Shown here: positions 28,308 through 37,965 of the stretch, in pieces
Layout of the letters: every line of letters starts with the position of its first letter
Numbering within the stretch: position 1 is the stretch's first letter
DNA from: JAFMKE01 sp037624485
GTDB lineage: Bacteria; Bacteroidota; Bacteroidia; Chitinophagales; UBA8649
Assembly (NCBI GenBank): GCA_037624485.1
Contig: JASJJC010000016.1
Coordinates: 124,001 to 188,000, forward strand
DNA length: 64,000 nucleotides
Direction: 5' to 3'
Made by a program: the position numbers and the translations under genes
Notes under the pieces: model-generated
What the model was told of the DNA's origin: nothing
Seen by the model: the letters and a program-made list of their open reading frames with translations, nothing else
The model's database searches: none

Positions 28308-28544
28308 TTTAAAACACCTAGTCAAGTAATAGGAAGCAAGTATCATTTACGCTGTATCAGTTTCCCTCTTTAGTGGTAAAAATGCTTCTAAATCTTCTCT
28401 TTTTGTTACCTTGAATTGTAAATTTTCTGGGAATAGTAAACGAATGCTTAACAAGTAATGAGAAGCTTATAATTGGCGCTTTTCATTTTTATTTTGTGTT
28501 CATCACGCAATAACTACTGCTTTGTATTAGGATGTAAAATCTGA

Positions 28545-29540
28545 TTAGAGAAGTTCAAATTCAAAGGATGGATATCCTTTGTTTCCTGTTATGGAATCAT
28601 AGAAGCTTAGAAAACGAAGTTTGAAATATCGACCATCTCTGTCTTTTATAATATAGCTCTTGTTATCCAGTATAAAATACTGTTCACTAAATTGCTTCCA
28701 TGTATGACCAATTGTATTTTTTTTACTGCTGAATAGGTCTAATCGAATATCACTAGCGTTAAAGTCATCGTAGACAATGCTTTCTTCTAAATAGGCCTCC
28801 ACACCATTTTCATTTAAGTAGGCTCCTGTAACTGCGTAACCAGGAAGGAATTCTGCGCCATCTATTGTATAAACGGTGTCAGTATATCTTGAAAAAAGTA
28901 TATCCCACTGCACTTTTGGTGGCTCAATGTTTACAATACTATTTTTACTAAAGGAGAAGCTGACAAAGTTAATATTTTCATTTTTTGGGATAGCCCGTCT
29001 TTGTTCATTGCTCCCATCTAGGTTGGCATAACGTATTAAATATGAGTCCAAGTATATCCCTTCGAAAACAAACTTTTTGTAATTCCCCAATTCATTACCG
29101 TTTGCATCAATCCCTGGATGAATTAAATATACTTCACCTTGAGTAAACAAAGTGTCGGCGGAGAATCCTGGTGTTGTGATATCTAAGGCTAGATTGTTGG
29201 TTCGACCAAACGAGCCATCAAAACGTTTTTCATCTTGGTTATAAACTGATCCATATGAATCATTAAAGTTGCTTGAATTAGGTTTAATTACCCACATGTT
29301 GGCAGCTGCATTTAATCGGATATAGCTTAGGTCAGTTCCACTATAGAAAGCTAGGTTCCATTCCGTATAGCTATTGTTTGATACTTCACTATTGTCATAT
29401 AAGCTATAGAAGATTTGTCGGTCGTAGTCATCTTCTAACGCAATGGTTTCATAATTAATAAAGGCAGCCCTTGGATCTTCTTCCTTAAAGCATGCACTTA
29501 AGAGAAACAAACTTATAAATATGTACACTAAATTTCGCAT
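28545..29540 (-). CDS. HmuY-like lipoprotein
   Basis: 331 residues with a lipobox ending LLSAC. The body has two WxxxF-type repeats seen in HmuY-like haem-binding proteins: YTEWNLAFYSGTDLSYIRLN, and VQWDILFSRYTDT followed by VTGAYLNENGVEAY. The C-terminal half (DFNASDIRLDL ... YFKLRFLSFYDS) aligns by eye with the T9SS-exported protein at 31778-33025, so they are paralogues. HmuY proteins capture haem at the cell surface and pass it to a TonB receptor. Here the receptor gene abuts it (29540), sharing one base. Ligand identity is inferred. Confidence 0.72.
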   Translation of the reverse strand: MRNLVYIFISLFLLSACFKEEDPRAAFINYETIALEDDYDRQIFYSLYDNSEVSNNSYTEWNLAFYSGTDLSYIRLNAAANMWVIKPNSSNFNDSYGSVYNQDEKRFDGSFGRTNNLALDITTPGFSADTLFTQGEVYLIHPGIDANGNELGNYKKFVFEGIYLDSYLIRYANLDGSNEQRRAIPKNENINFVSFSFSKNSIVNIEPPKVQWDILFSRYTDTVYTIDGAEFLPGYAVTGAYLNENGVEAYLEESIVYDDFNASDIRLDLFSSKKNTIGHTWKQFSEQYFILDNKSYIIKDRDGRYFKLRFLSFYDSITGNKGYPSFEFELL

Positions 29541-31768
29541 TAGTTACTTCCGATTTTAAGTCCAATAAAGTAGGTCCTACCTGCTGCAATTTGAGTTGCA
29601 CCTTCACCTCCATTGTGAGGGCCAGTAGAACTAGAACCGTTTACATTGGATACATTTAATAAATTCTTGATCCCAGCATTAACTCGAATTCGATTTCCCA
29701 CAAATCCTTTCTGTATGGTGAAATCCATTAAGTTATATGACTCAATTAAAACTTCTTCAACGCCATCATTTATACCCGTTAAAAGAAAATCTTTCCGACT
29801 ACCATTCCATTTATTAAACAAGCATAAACTTAAATTAGCTTTTCTAAAAGTATAGTTTAGGTTGCTTTGGAGCTGAGGATAAAAGAAAAAAGAATTGCCA
29901 TTGGATGCGCTTGTAAATAAATTGTTGGATAATCCGGTATAGGAAAAACCAAGGTTGGTGGTAAAGTTTTTGAAAGTATATTTTCCGCTTATCTGCGCAC
30001 CTAAGGAGGTGTAATCTGCAATGTTTATATATTGAAATACATTGTTTTCATCTGGTGTTAGCGCAATAGCGTTGTACTTATAATTATAGAATACTTTTCC
30101 GTTTAACTGATACTTGTGCAGTTTTTTGCTAGTCTTATAAATGATGGAAGAACTTAAGTTTTGAGATTGCTCTGGAATCAAATTCTTGTTTCCAAATATG
30201 TTGTGGTTAGCATCATTAAAAACGAGATACATTTCTTTTAAGCTAGGTGCTCGAAATCCCATCCCATAATTAAAACGAAAAGTTAACTGATCGTTTATAT
30301 CATATTTATATTGTAATGATGGAGTAGGCAATACTTTGAATTGTGAATTGTAAGCATATCGTAATGCTGGCTGTATATTCATTTTTTCATTGATTCTGAT
30401 TTTCATGCTAATAAAAGGAGCTAGATCCGCAATTAGTGCAGATGATCCTTTCTCTCCCTTAAATCTACCGCCCTTGCCATTTTCAATGTTAATGTCAATT
30501 CCTGCTTGTATACTTACTCTTTGTGCTGGATTATCCCATGAGATATATGCTCGAGTCATCCACTGATTAGCTTGGGTGGTATCCTGATTGTCCTCACTAT
30601 CAGTATCTTGTATTAAGTTACTTTCTAAAGTGCTAAGGTCTTTTTGATAACGGTTTTTCACTCTATTATAGTGGTTGTAAGAACTGGTATTGTTAAAAGT
30701 GAGATACTCATTAATTTCGCCCATTACAGCATAATTGGCATCGATTCTTTGCGTAATATACCAATCATCAAATGCAGAAGGAATAGAACCCGCTGGGTCA
30801 TATCTATTTAATATTCTGTCTTGAAAAAAGTTGCCTTTAAATTTATGGAACCAATCATTTTTTGAACGATATACATAATTGATTGTTCCAAAGAATTGCT
30901 CTTTAGGGTTCCACTGCACATCCCTATCAAAAGTTGTTGGATTCCAACCATCAAAAAAATATCTCCCCCCGCTGATCTGAACGAAATGTTTATCTTTTTT
31001 AAATCCTAGAAGAGCATCAATATTGTATGTGCCGGTACTTTCATAATAGGTGTTTACAAAGCCTTCTACCTTATCTTGTTGACTCTGTTTGGTAATCAGA
31101 TTAATCACTCCAGCAATTGCATTTGAGCCATAGATAGCGGACAAAGGCCCTTCGACAACCTCAATACGTTCTATATTATTCATATTGATTTGGCTTAAAT
31201 CAATATTGCCATCAAGGCGACCAATGATAGGCACTCCATCTATCATGATTTTAACATTGTTTCCGCCTAAACCTTGCAGATTAACTTGAGATCCAAGAAC
31301 CCCATCTCTGCTAATTTGAAAATTAAGTTGGTTAATTAAGGCATCTGATAAGTTGACCGCTGCTCGCTGCTCGAGTTCTTCTTGAGCTATTATATGCACA
31401 TCGTACATGCTTTCATCGGCATTGCGTTCTTTAGGACTGCCTGTTATCGCCACTTCATCAATTGTAGTTTCAAAAGAAAAGGCATGAATAATAATATTCC
31501 TTCTTGGTTTAATAATTTTTGAAATGGGTTCATACCCAATATGACTAAGTTCAAAGTTTGTTTCACCTGCGAAGGGTAATTCAAGTCTACCATCAATGTC
31601 AGTAATAGTTTTAATAAATTGCTTAGAACTTAACTCTGTTAGAGTTATATGTGCATAGGGAAGGGGTTCTAATGATTCTGCATCAAATACTTGTACAAAG
31701 TTTTGTGCCTCGACATTTTTGGCGAGGCACAAAACTAAACAAAATATGATTGGAAGAATCCGCTTCAT
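29540..31768 (-). CDS. TonB-dependent receptor, probable haem/iron uptake
   Basis: 742 residues. A signal peptide and a carboxypeptidase-regulatory domain (VFDAESLEPLPYAHITL) precede the plug (LNFQISRDGVLGSQVNLQGL, RIEVVEGPLSAIYGSNAIAG) and a 22-strand-type barrel ending RTYFIGLKIGSN. The VEGPLSAIYGSNAIAGVIN block is the standard plug signature for siderophore, cobalamin and haem receptors. It sits between two HmuY-like genes on the same strand with gaps of nine and minus one bases, so a haem-uptake operon is the best reading. Haem-liganding histidines were not assigned. Confidence 0.87.
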   Translation of the reverse strand: MKRILPIIFCLVLCLAKNVEAQNFVQVFDAESLEPLPYAHITLTELSSKQFIKTITDIDGRLELPFAGETNFELSHIGYEPISKIIKPRRNIIIHAFSFETTIDEVAITGSPKERNADESMYDVHIIAQEELEQRAAVNLSDALINQLNFQISRDGVLGSQVNLQGLGGNNVKIMIDGVPIIGRLDGNIDLSQINMNNIERIEVVEGPLSAIYGSNAIAGVINLITKQSQQDKVEGFVNTYYESTGTYNIDALLGFKKDKHFVQISGGRYFFDGWNPTTFDRDVQWNPKEQFFGTINYVYRSKNDWFHKFKGNFFQDRILNRYDPAGSIPSAFDDWYITQRIDANYAVMGEINEYLTFNNTSSYNHYNRVKNRYQKDLSTLESNLIQDTDSEDNQDTTQANQWMTRAYISWDNPAQRVSIQAGIDINIENGKGGRFKGEKGSSALIADLAPFISMKIRINEKMNIQPALRYAYNSQFKVLPTPSLQYKYDINDQLTFRFNYGMGFRAPSLKEMYLVFNDANHNIFGNKNLIPEQSQNLSSSIIYKTSKKLHKYQLNGKVFYNYKYNAIALTPDENNVFQYINIADYTSLGAQISGKYTFKNFTTNLGFSYTGLSNNLFTSASNGNSFFFYPQLQSNLNYTFRKANLSLCLFNKWNGSRKDFLLTGINDGVEEVLIESYNLMDFTIQKGFVGNRIRVNAGIKNLLNVSNVNGSSSTGPHNGGEGATQIAAGRTYFIGLKIGSN

Positions 31769-31777
31769 GTGCTTACT

Positions 31778-33025
31778 TTAGTTATTAATAACTAGCTTTT
31801 GAGTTTTGACAAAAAATCCATTACCTATTTGAACAAGGTAAACTCCGTTTTCAACAAAATCTAAATTGATTCGAAAGCTGTTTAAGCCGTTGTAAGAATA
31901 TGCATTAGCCTGGTAGACCAAATTGCCAACTAGGTTGAATACCCGAATATCAATATTCTCGTTTCTTGTGTTTGAGAAAACAATGTCTGCGCTACCACTA
32001 CTTGGGTTGGGGTAAATTGAATGTAAACTCAGTGCTTCGTTTGATGACTGAACACCTGTAGGCCCTGTTGATACTAGCTCTTTATTAAATTTAATTTTTC
32101 CGGTAGAGCTACCTTCAAAAGTGGTAAAATCAAGTTTATATACGTCTCCGTTTTCAATCCGAACGAAATAGGTTAAGGTGTCTTGCAGTAAATATGAGAA
32201 TGTATTTTGGTCAAAAGTTTTCCAATCACTACCTATAACAGTTTTTGAAGCGTTGAAATCTTGCGCTGTATAACTTGCATTGTTGGGTAGTTCTTTTATT
32301 TCCGCTACTTCTACACCTTCATTTGATACAACTCCAGTTACTGGGTAATATGCAAAGCCTAAATCTGTTGAATATTTTGTAAAAAGTAAGTCCCATTCGC
32401 TGTGATTAGGCTCTCTATCTTGTAAGATGTGATTATCCATATTGAGGTAGGCGTAGGACTTATTTGAGTAGTCTGGGACATTGACCACTATGGTCGTATC
32501 GAAGCTATTATCTAGGCTAGCATATCGATAGTGGAAAACACCATAATCCTTTTTTTCAACAAGAACTTTAAAATAATTTTGTTCAATTGATTTTAAAACA
32601 AAAATTCTTGAACCTCTTATAATATGTGTACTTATATCGTAATCGCCCCAACCATAATTCCATTGGCTATTTAGCGCGTCCCCTTCGAACGCTGAGTGTG
32701 CATTCCATATCGTATCCGTATCGTATAGTTGCGTCCAAGAACTTATTCCTACAGTATCGATAATATTGGCAAACTGGGATGTGTCATCACTGGCATTCCA
32801 TAACTCCACTCCATGTCCACCGTTTAGCATTATCGCTCCAGATTGTGACTTGTTGTAAAAAGCAACTGTCCAGGATGCTCCACTGTATGAATCCACTTCG
32901 CCATTATCAAAACTGTAAAAGATGTCATTGGTGTAACTAGGCCCCATAACCACACTGTCCGCCAATAATTGAGCGGAAGAAATGCTTACAGTTAAAAGAA
33001 GTAATAAAGTAAATACTTGTTTCAT
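31778..33025 (-). CDS. HmuY-like protein with T9SS sorting domain
   Basis: 415 residues, signal peptide ending ISSAQ. The first 310 residues share order and motifs with the lipoprotein at 28545: DIFYSFDNGEV, SWTVAFYNKSQSG, SEWDLLFTKYSTD, VTGVVSNEGVEV and DFNASKTVIGSDWKTF. The last 80 residues are a type A sorting domain (SIYPNPSSGSADIVFSN ... TQKLVINN), so this paralogue should be exported by T9SS and anchored or released outside. It is the first gene of the operon, nine bases ahead of the receptor. Haem binding is inferred from the family. Confidence 0.75.
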   Translation of the reverse strand: MKQVFTLLLLLTVSISSAQLLADSVVMGPSYTNDIFYSFDNGEVDSYSGASWTVAFYNKSQSGAIMLNGGHGVELWNASDDTSQFANIIDTVGISSWTQLYDTDTIWNAHSAFEGDALNSQWNYGWGDYDISTHIIRGSRIFVLKSIEQNYFKVLVEKKDYGVFHYRYASLDNSFDTTIVVNVPDYSNKSYAYLNMDNHILQDREPNHSEWDLLFTKYSTDLGFAYYPVTGVVSNEGVEVAEIKELPNNASYTAQDFNASKTVIGSDWKTFDQNTFSYLLQDTLTYFVRIENGDVYKLDFTTFEGSSTGKIKFNKELVSTGPTGVQSSNEALSLHSIYPNPSSGSADIVFSNTRNENIDIRVFNLVGNLVYQANAYSYNGLNSFRINLDFVENGVYLVQIGNGFFVKTQKLVINN

Positions 33026-33053
33026 TTTGAATGTTTTAAATTAAAATTTTATC

Positions 33054-33120
33054 TCGATGACACAAAGGTCTTTCAAAAGTACTTTGTAAGCAATTTTAAG
33101 GTGAACAATAGTGTCATCGA
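33054..33120. promoter_or_regulatory. Inverted repeat flanking the haem-operon promoter
   Basis: TCGATGACAC at 33054-33063 and its exact complement GTGTCATCGA at 33111-33120 lie 47 bases apart upstream of the HmuY-like operon. Between them, on the minus strand, is TACTTTTG (33081 down to 33074), a match to the -7 box. Two more TGTCA/TGACA half-sites follow at about 33123-33127 and 33136-33140. The layout suggests an operator pair around the promoter; the regulator is unknown. Confidence 0.5.
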
Positions 33121-33191
33121 ATTGTCAAAATAGGATGACAAAACTATTGCAAAAATCAATGAACAAAATGCCTAGTAAACCTTTAAAAATA

Positions 33192-33605
33192 TCATGAATG
33201 GATGGTGACAACTAAGGTTCGAGATGACGCATTATTTCGAAACTCACAAAGATATATACCTTGCCATATACCTAGATTTAGATGATGATTAGTAATGGGA
33301 ATAGAGAGTGAGGATCCTAAAAGGGAGGATTTTATATGAGCGGGCATATCATCACTTCCTTCATCGTTATGCGTGTAGTAATTTTGATTTTCTTTCACCA
33401 AATCATTTAAGCTACTTTCAAAATCAATTCTAACACTTGGGTCAGCATTTTCATTAATTGTCAGCGCAGCTGAAGTATGTTTGATAAACAAATGAAAGAT
33501 GCCATTTTCAGGAAGTTCTGGAAAGCTGGCTAAAATATCCTTGCTAACAAGATGGAAACCCCTAGAGTAGGGGTTTAGTGTTATACTTTTTTGCAAGATA
33601 GCCAC
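33192..33605 (-). CDS. YjbQ family protein (UPF0047)
   Basis: About 138 residues: HLFIKHTSAALTINENADPSVRIDFE, then DDMPAHIKSSLLGSSLSIPI and LGIWQGIYLCEFRNNASSRTLVVT. These cover the whole YjbQ/UPF0047 fold with its conserved His and Asp residues. Members have been reported with thiamine-phosphate synthase-like activity, but their physiological role is not settled. The open frame reaches back to 33686 inside gcvP. A GTG at 33605 (or TTG at 33596) begins just before the conserved ILQKSITLNPYSRG and clears the gcvP stop at 33610 by four bases, so I prefer it. Confidence 0.85.
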   Translation of the reverse strand: MAILQKSITLNPYSRGFHLVSKDILASFPELPENGIFHLFIKHTSAALTINENADPSVRIDFESSLNDLVKENQNYYTHNDEGSDDMPAHIKSSLLGSSLSIPITNHHLNLGIWQGIYLCEFRNNASSRTLVVTIHS

Positions 33606-33609
33606 AGGC

Positions 33610-36462
33610 TTATTCTTGGTAGGCAGCAATTGGCGCGCAGGTGCAGATAAGGTTACGATCTCCATGCGAGTTATTAACTCTTGCAACGCTCGGCCAAAAT
33701 TTGTTGGTTTTACTAAAACTAGAAGGAAATGCAGCTAATTCTCTAGAATAGGGGTGATTCCATTCTGAGGCACAAACCTCAAGCATGGTGTGCGGCGCAT
33801 TTTTTAATGGATTGTCTTCAGTTTGAAGATCTCCCTTGGCGATCTGGTCGATTTCTTCTTTAATAGCGAGCATGGCATCACAAAATCTGTCTAGCTCTAT
33901 CTTACTTTCACTTTCAGTAGGTTCGATCATCAAGGTTCCTGCAACTGGAAAGGAGACTGTTGGTGCATGAAATCCGAAATCAATTAGTCGTTTAGCAACA
34001 TCTTCGACTTCAATTTTCAAGGAATGTTTAAAGGGTCTAAAATCTAAAATTAACTCGTGAGCAACCTTTCCATGTTCCTTTCCTGTGTACAAGATGTCAT
34101 AAGCTGACTCCAAGCGCGATTTGATGTAATTGGCACTTAAAATAGCATATTTGGTAGATTGTGTCAAACCCTCTGCACCTAACATTTTAATGTAGGCATA
34201 AGAAATTAACAAGATGGAAGCACTTCCCCATGGAGCAGCAGAAATTCCTGTAATTCCTTTTTCCCCACCCATATTTACTTGCGCATTCTTAGGTAAAAAT
34301 GGAGCCAAGTCTTCGGTTACACAAATTGGTCCCATTCCGGGGCCACCACCTCCATGTGGTATAGCAAAAGTTTTATGAAGGTTTAAATGGCATACATCAG
34401 CACCAATCGCTCCCGGACTAGTTAGTCCAACCTGCGCATTCATATTTGCTCCATCCATATACACCAAACCACCATTTTCATGAACTATCTGGATAATTTC
34501 TTTGATATGATGTTCAAACACTCCATGCGTGCTTGGGTAGGTTATCATCAGTGAGGAAAGATTGTCTTTGTGAAGTATGGCTTTTTCCTGAAGGTCAGTT
34601 TTGTCAATATTGCCGTAATCATCGCATTTAACAACGACTACCTTGCATCCGGCCATCACTGCTGATGCAGGATTGGTACCATGAGCTGAAGATGGAATTA
34701 AAACGATATCTCGATGATTATCTCCTCGGTTATGATGATAAGCTTGAATGACCATTAATCCAGAAAATTCACCTTGCGCTCCACTGTTGGGTTGTAAGGA
34801 AGTAGCGTGAAAACCTGTTATCTCATTAAGTTGAGATTCTAATTCTTGGATGAGTTGCATATAACCTTTCACTTGATTAGAAGGCGCAAATGGATGAATA
34901 TTTGCAAATTCATTCCAAGATAGTGGCTCTAGCTCTACAGCTGCATTTAACTTCATGGTGCAAGACCCAAGTGGGATCATTGCATGCATAAGTGAAAGAT
35001 CTTTATTTTCTAATTTTTTAATGTATCGCATCAACTCAGTTTCACTTCTGTATAAGTTGAAAACATCATGTTGAAGAAATTTGCTGCTTCGATGTAATTC
35101 TGAAGGAATAACAAACTCATGGTTTTCTGAAGTTTGTATAGTTGTGCCATATTCTTTGAATACAGAAACAATGAGAGCTAGATCTTCTAAGCTGCTTGTC
35201 TCATCAATTGAAATTTGTATGCTATTATCATTGTAGTAAAAGTTCATTGAGGCATTCTCTGCTATGGTCTTTAGCTTTTCTGTATCTTTTAATGAAATGA
35301 ACAAGGTATCAAAAAAGGCAGAGTGCTTGATTTCAAAACCTAGATTTTCTAAGTTTTTGGCCAAAGTATTTGCCATTCTATGGATGGTGGTTGCAATTTC
35401 TTTAATCCCCTCATAACCATGATAGACCGCATACATCCCAGCTATATTAGCCAACAAGGCTTGAGCTGTACAGATATTTGAAGTAGCTTTTTCCCTTCGG
35501 ATATGTTGCTCTCTAGTTTGAAGAGCCATCCGCAAGGCTTTATCACCGAGTCGATCTTTGGAAACACCAATTATTCGTCCTGGAATAATTCGTTTAAACT
35601 CTTCTCGCGTGGCAAAATAAGCTGCGTGAGGTCCTCCAAAACCCATAGGAACTCCAAAACGTTGCGTATTTCCTACAACGCAGTCTGCACCCCATGCGCC
35701 AGGCTCTATTATTACTGCTAGACTCATTAGATCGGCTACGACGCCTACATAAGCATTTAGCTCATGCACTTTTTCTGTAAAAGCACGGTAATCTTCAATA
35801 CTTCCTTCTGCATTTGGATACTGAACAAGTGCGCCAAAATAGTTCTCATCTAATTTTATATCTCTATAGTCATCAATGACCAATTCTATATTAATAGGAG
35901 TAGCTCGCGTTTTGAGTACATCAATTATTTGGGGAAAACAATGTTTATCTACAAAAAATTTACGAGCTGTTATCGTTCGTTTATTGAAGGTGTTATAAAA
36001 CATTGACATAGCCTCGGCTGCTGCAGTTGCATCATCCAATAATGAGGCGTTGGCTATTGGTAAACCAGTCAAGTCAGCAACCATGGTTTGAAAATTAAGC
36101 AAAGACTCTAATCTTCCTTGAGCAATCTCAGCTTGATAAGGGGTATACTGGGTATACCATCCTGGATTTTCAAAAATGTTTCTTCGTATCACAGCAGGGG
36201 TAATAGTGTTGTAATAACCCATGCCAATGTAAGATGAATAAACCTTATTTTTTTGAGCAACTTCTTTGACTTCCTTCAAAAATTCATACTCGGTCAAGGG
36301 AGCGGCTAATCGAAGACCATTCGTTCTTATGTTTTTTGGAATTGTTTTATCAATCAAGGTGTCTAGACTTTGTTCACCAATGACCTTTAGCATCTCTTCC
36401 TTGCTCGTTTGGTCAATTCCTATATGTCGATACTCAAAGGAGTTAAGCTTAAATTGATTCAT
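33610..36462 (-). CDS. gcvP: Glycine dehydrogenase (decarboxylating), P protein
   Basis: 950 residues, full length for the single-chain P protein of the glycine cleavage system. The N-terminal half includes YIGMGYYNTITPAVIRRNIF and TPYQAEIAQGRLESLLNFQT. The C-terminal half has GSCTMKLNAAVELEP, the PLP-lysine block NLHKTFAIPHGGGGPGMGPI and GEKGITGISAAPWGSASIL. It decarboxylates glycine and passes the aminomethyl group to the H protein. gcvT and gcvH are elsewhere, as is usual in Bacteroidota. yjbQ follows four bases later. No glycine riboswitch was seen upstream. Confidence 0.97.
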   Translation of the reverse strand: MNQFKLNSFEYRHIGIDQTSKEEMLKVIGEQSLDTLIDKTIPKNIRTNGLRLAAPLTEYEFLKEVKEVAQKNKVYSSYIGMGYYNTITPAVIRRNIFENPGWYTQYTPYQAEIAQGRLESLLNFQTMVADLTGLPIANASLLDDATAAAEAMSMFYNTFNKRTITARKFFVDKHCFPQIIDVLKTRATPINIELVIDDYRDIKLDENYFGALVQYPNAEGSIEDYRAFTEKVHELNAYVGVVADLMSLAVIIEPGAWGADCVVGNTQRFGVPMGFGGPHAAYFATREEFKRIIPGRIIGVSKDRLGDKALRMALQTREQHIRREKATSNICTAQALLANIAGMYAVYHGYEGIKEIATTIHRMANTLAKNLENLGFEIKHSAFFDTLFISLKDTEKLKTIAENASMNFYYNDNSIQISIDETSSLEDLALIVSVFKEYGTTIQTSENHEFVIPSELHRSSKFLQHDVFNLYRSETELMRYIKKLENKDLSLMHAMIPLGSCTMKLNAAVELEPLSWNEFANIHPFAPSNQVKGYMQLIQELESQLNEITGFHATSLQPNSGAQGEFSGLMVIQAYHHNRGDNHRDIVLIPSSAHGTNPASAVMAGCKVVVVKCDDYGNIDKTDLQEKAILHKDNLSSLMITYPSTHGVFEHHIKEIIQIVHENGGLVYMDGANMNAQVGLTSPGAIGADVCHLNLHKTFAIPHGGGGPGMGPICVTEDLAPFLPKNAQVNMGGEKGITGISAAPWGSASILLISYAYIKMLGAEGLTQSTKYAILSANYIKSRLESAYDILYTGKEHGKVAHELILDFRPFKHSLKIEVEDVAKRLIDFGFHAPTVSFPVAGTLMIEPTESESKIELDRFCDAMLAIKEEIDQIAKGDLQTEDNPLKNAPHTMLEVCASEWNHPYSRELAAFPSSFSKTNKFWPSVARVNNSHGDRNLICTCAPIAAYQE

Positions 36463-36608
36463 TTTTGAAATTTTGCATAAAGTTAAGCTTACTTGCTATT
36501 TTTTTTTTGGATAAACTCATAATTTCTCCACGTCGTTTAAACAGATGTGAATAACTGTTAACAGAACATAAATGTTGTTTATTTTGTTTTAAATTTACTT
36601 CAATAATT

Positions 36609-37244
36609 ATGCTTAAATATTTGAAAATTTTACTCTTCTTGATGCTAGGCCTTATCTCTAATTCTTTCGCACAAGAAAATCAAAAAAAAGTTATTCAGTT
36701 TTCTGGATATGTTTTAACACCAGATACCTTGATGGGTATTCCCTTTGTTACTGTACAAATTAATAATAGTTCAAGAGGAACGATTTCCAATCGAGAGGGA
36801 TTTTTCTCTTTCGCTGCCAGCGTTGGAGATACAGTTAACTTTAGTAGTATAGGTTTTGAGGATAGTTATTATTATTTACCTACGAGTTTACAAACCAATA
36901 AATACTCAATTGTCAAACTGTTATCTACAGACACTTATTATATTGATACAGTCACTGTGTATCCTTGGCCTTCCAAGGAAATGTTTAAGCAAGCATTCTT
37001 ATCATTAGAAATAGAAGAGAACGATGTTGATCGGGCATTGAAAAATTTGGAGAGAGAATATTTGAAGGAAATGGGAGAAAACATGGCTATGGATGCTAGT
37101 GAAAACGCCAATTACTACTTGCGATCAGAAGCTCAGAAGTATTATTATGCTGGGCAGGCACCACCTCAAAATATCTTCAATGTTTTTGCTTGGGCTCAGT
37201 TTATTGAAGCGTGGAAAAGAGGTGACTTTAGGAGGAAGAAGTAA
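36609..37244 (+). CDS. Secreted protein with carboxypeptidase-regulatory-like domain
   Basis: 211 residues, signal peptide ending NSFAQ. Residues about 27-115 form a carboxypeptidase-regulatory-like beta-sandwich (FSGYVLTPDTLMGIPFVTVQ, SNREGFFSFAASVGDTVNFS). The C-terminal half is helical and charged (KEMFKQAFLSLEIEENDVDRA) and ends PQNIFNVFAWAQFIEAWKRG. This small architecture recurs in Bacteroidota next to envelope genes; no function is known to me. It begins a run of three same-strand small envelope genes. Confidence 0.72.
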   Translation: MLKYLKILLFLMLGLISNSFAQENQKKVIQFSGYVLTPDTLMGIPFVTVQINNSSRGTISNREGFFSFAASVGDTVNFSSIGFEDSYYYLPTSLQTNKYSIVKLLSTDTYYIDTVTVYPWPSKEMFKQAFLSLEIEENDVDRALKNLEREYLKEMGENMAMDASENANYYLRSEAQKYYYAGQAPPQNIFNVFAWAQFIEAWKRGDFRRKK

Positions 37245-37317
37245 GTTTCAACAATCAATATATTAATAAAAAGTAAAATTTTTGTTTATCTTTAAAAGAA
37301 CCAATCCTTTATACCCC

Positions 37318-37959
37318 ATGAAGACTGTTTATACCCTGCTATTTTTGTTTGGAACACTTATACTTTTTGCTCAAAATACTATTGAAGAAGATATTACAAA
37401 ATTAAAAGCCTACGTTGAAGCTGAAGATTATAGGTCTGCGATGTCTCTTGCCGATAAGTTGATTGGAGATGGTGTTAAAGAGGGCTATGAAGATCATGCA
37501 GGCGATGTGTATCTATACAGAGGAATTGCCAAATTTAATTTTGAAATTTTTGATGATGCAATAGTTGATTTTAAACATGCTATTACCTTTAATAGAAATT
37601 TAACTCAATCTTATCTTTACATAGCTGAGATTTATTATGATTTAAATCAATATTCATCTGCATTAGAAAATATAATTTACTTCAATGAAAATCATCCCAA
37701 AGATGTTCATGGATTAGCAGTAAAAAGTAAGTGTCTTTTGCAAATAGGTGAGCCTATGGCTGCTAAAATAATTATTCAAAAAGCTATTGCTCTGGTTTCA
37801 TCAGAGCCTGAGTTGTATTACGTTCGGTCTGCAATAAATAGTGCTTTAGGTGAGGATGCTAAGGCTTGCACGGATGCCCGGATAGCTGTTCGTTTTGGGT
37901 ATGAAGCTGCCAATGATTTGGTTACAGCATTTTGTATCGATCAAGAAGCAGAGAAATAG
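37318..37959 (+). CDS. Secreted tetratricopeptide-repeat protein
   Basis: 213 residues from the ATG at 37318. A signal peptide (VYTLLFLFGTLILFAQ) precedes about four TPR-like helical pairs (DVYLYRGIAKFNFEIFDDAI, QSYLYIAEIYYDLNQYSSAL, and a third around ELYYVRSAINSALGED). It probably acts as a periplasmic scaffold; the partner is unknown. The frame is open further upstream, but a TATCTTTA box at 37287-37294 suits a start at 37318. The next gene follows six bases after its stop. Confidence 0.75.
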   Translation: MKTVYTLLFLFGTLILFAQNTIEEDITKLKAYVEAEDYRSAMSLADKLIGDGVKEGYEDHAGDVYLYRGIAKFNFEIFDDAIVDFKHAITFNRNLTQSYLYIAEIYYDLNQYSSALENIIYFNENHPKDVHGLAVKSKCLLQIGEPMAAKIIIQKAIALVSSEPELYYVRSAINSALGEDAKACTDARIAVRFGYEAANDLVTAFCIDQEAEK

Positions 37960-37965
37960 ATTACC

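Noticed and set aside
28321..28460. Two similar short stretches (CAAGTAATAGGAAGC and CAAGTAATGAGAAGC)
   Set aside because: A short imperfect match in AT-rich DNA, with no third copy or mobile-element ends.
33606..33686. Longer yjbQ start overlapping gcvP by 77 bases
   Set aside because: The extra N-terminus is unlike the family, and a GTG right after the gcvP stop gives the normal length.
36463..36608. Possible glycine riboswitch before gcvP
   Set aside because: The leader is short and AT-rich and shows none of the paired glycine aptamer core.
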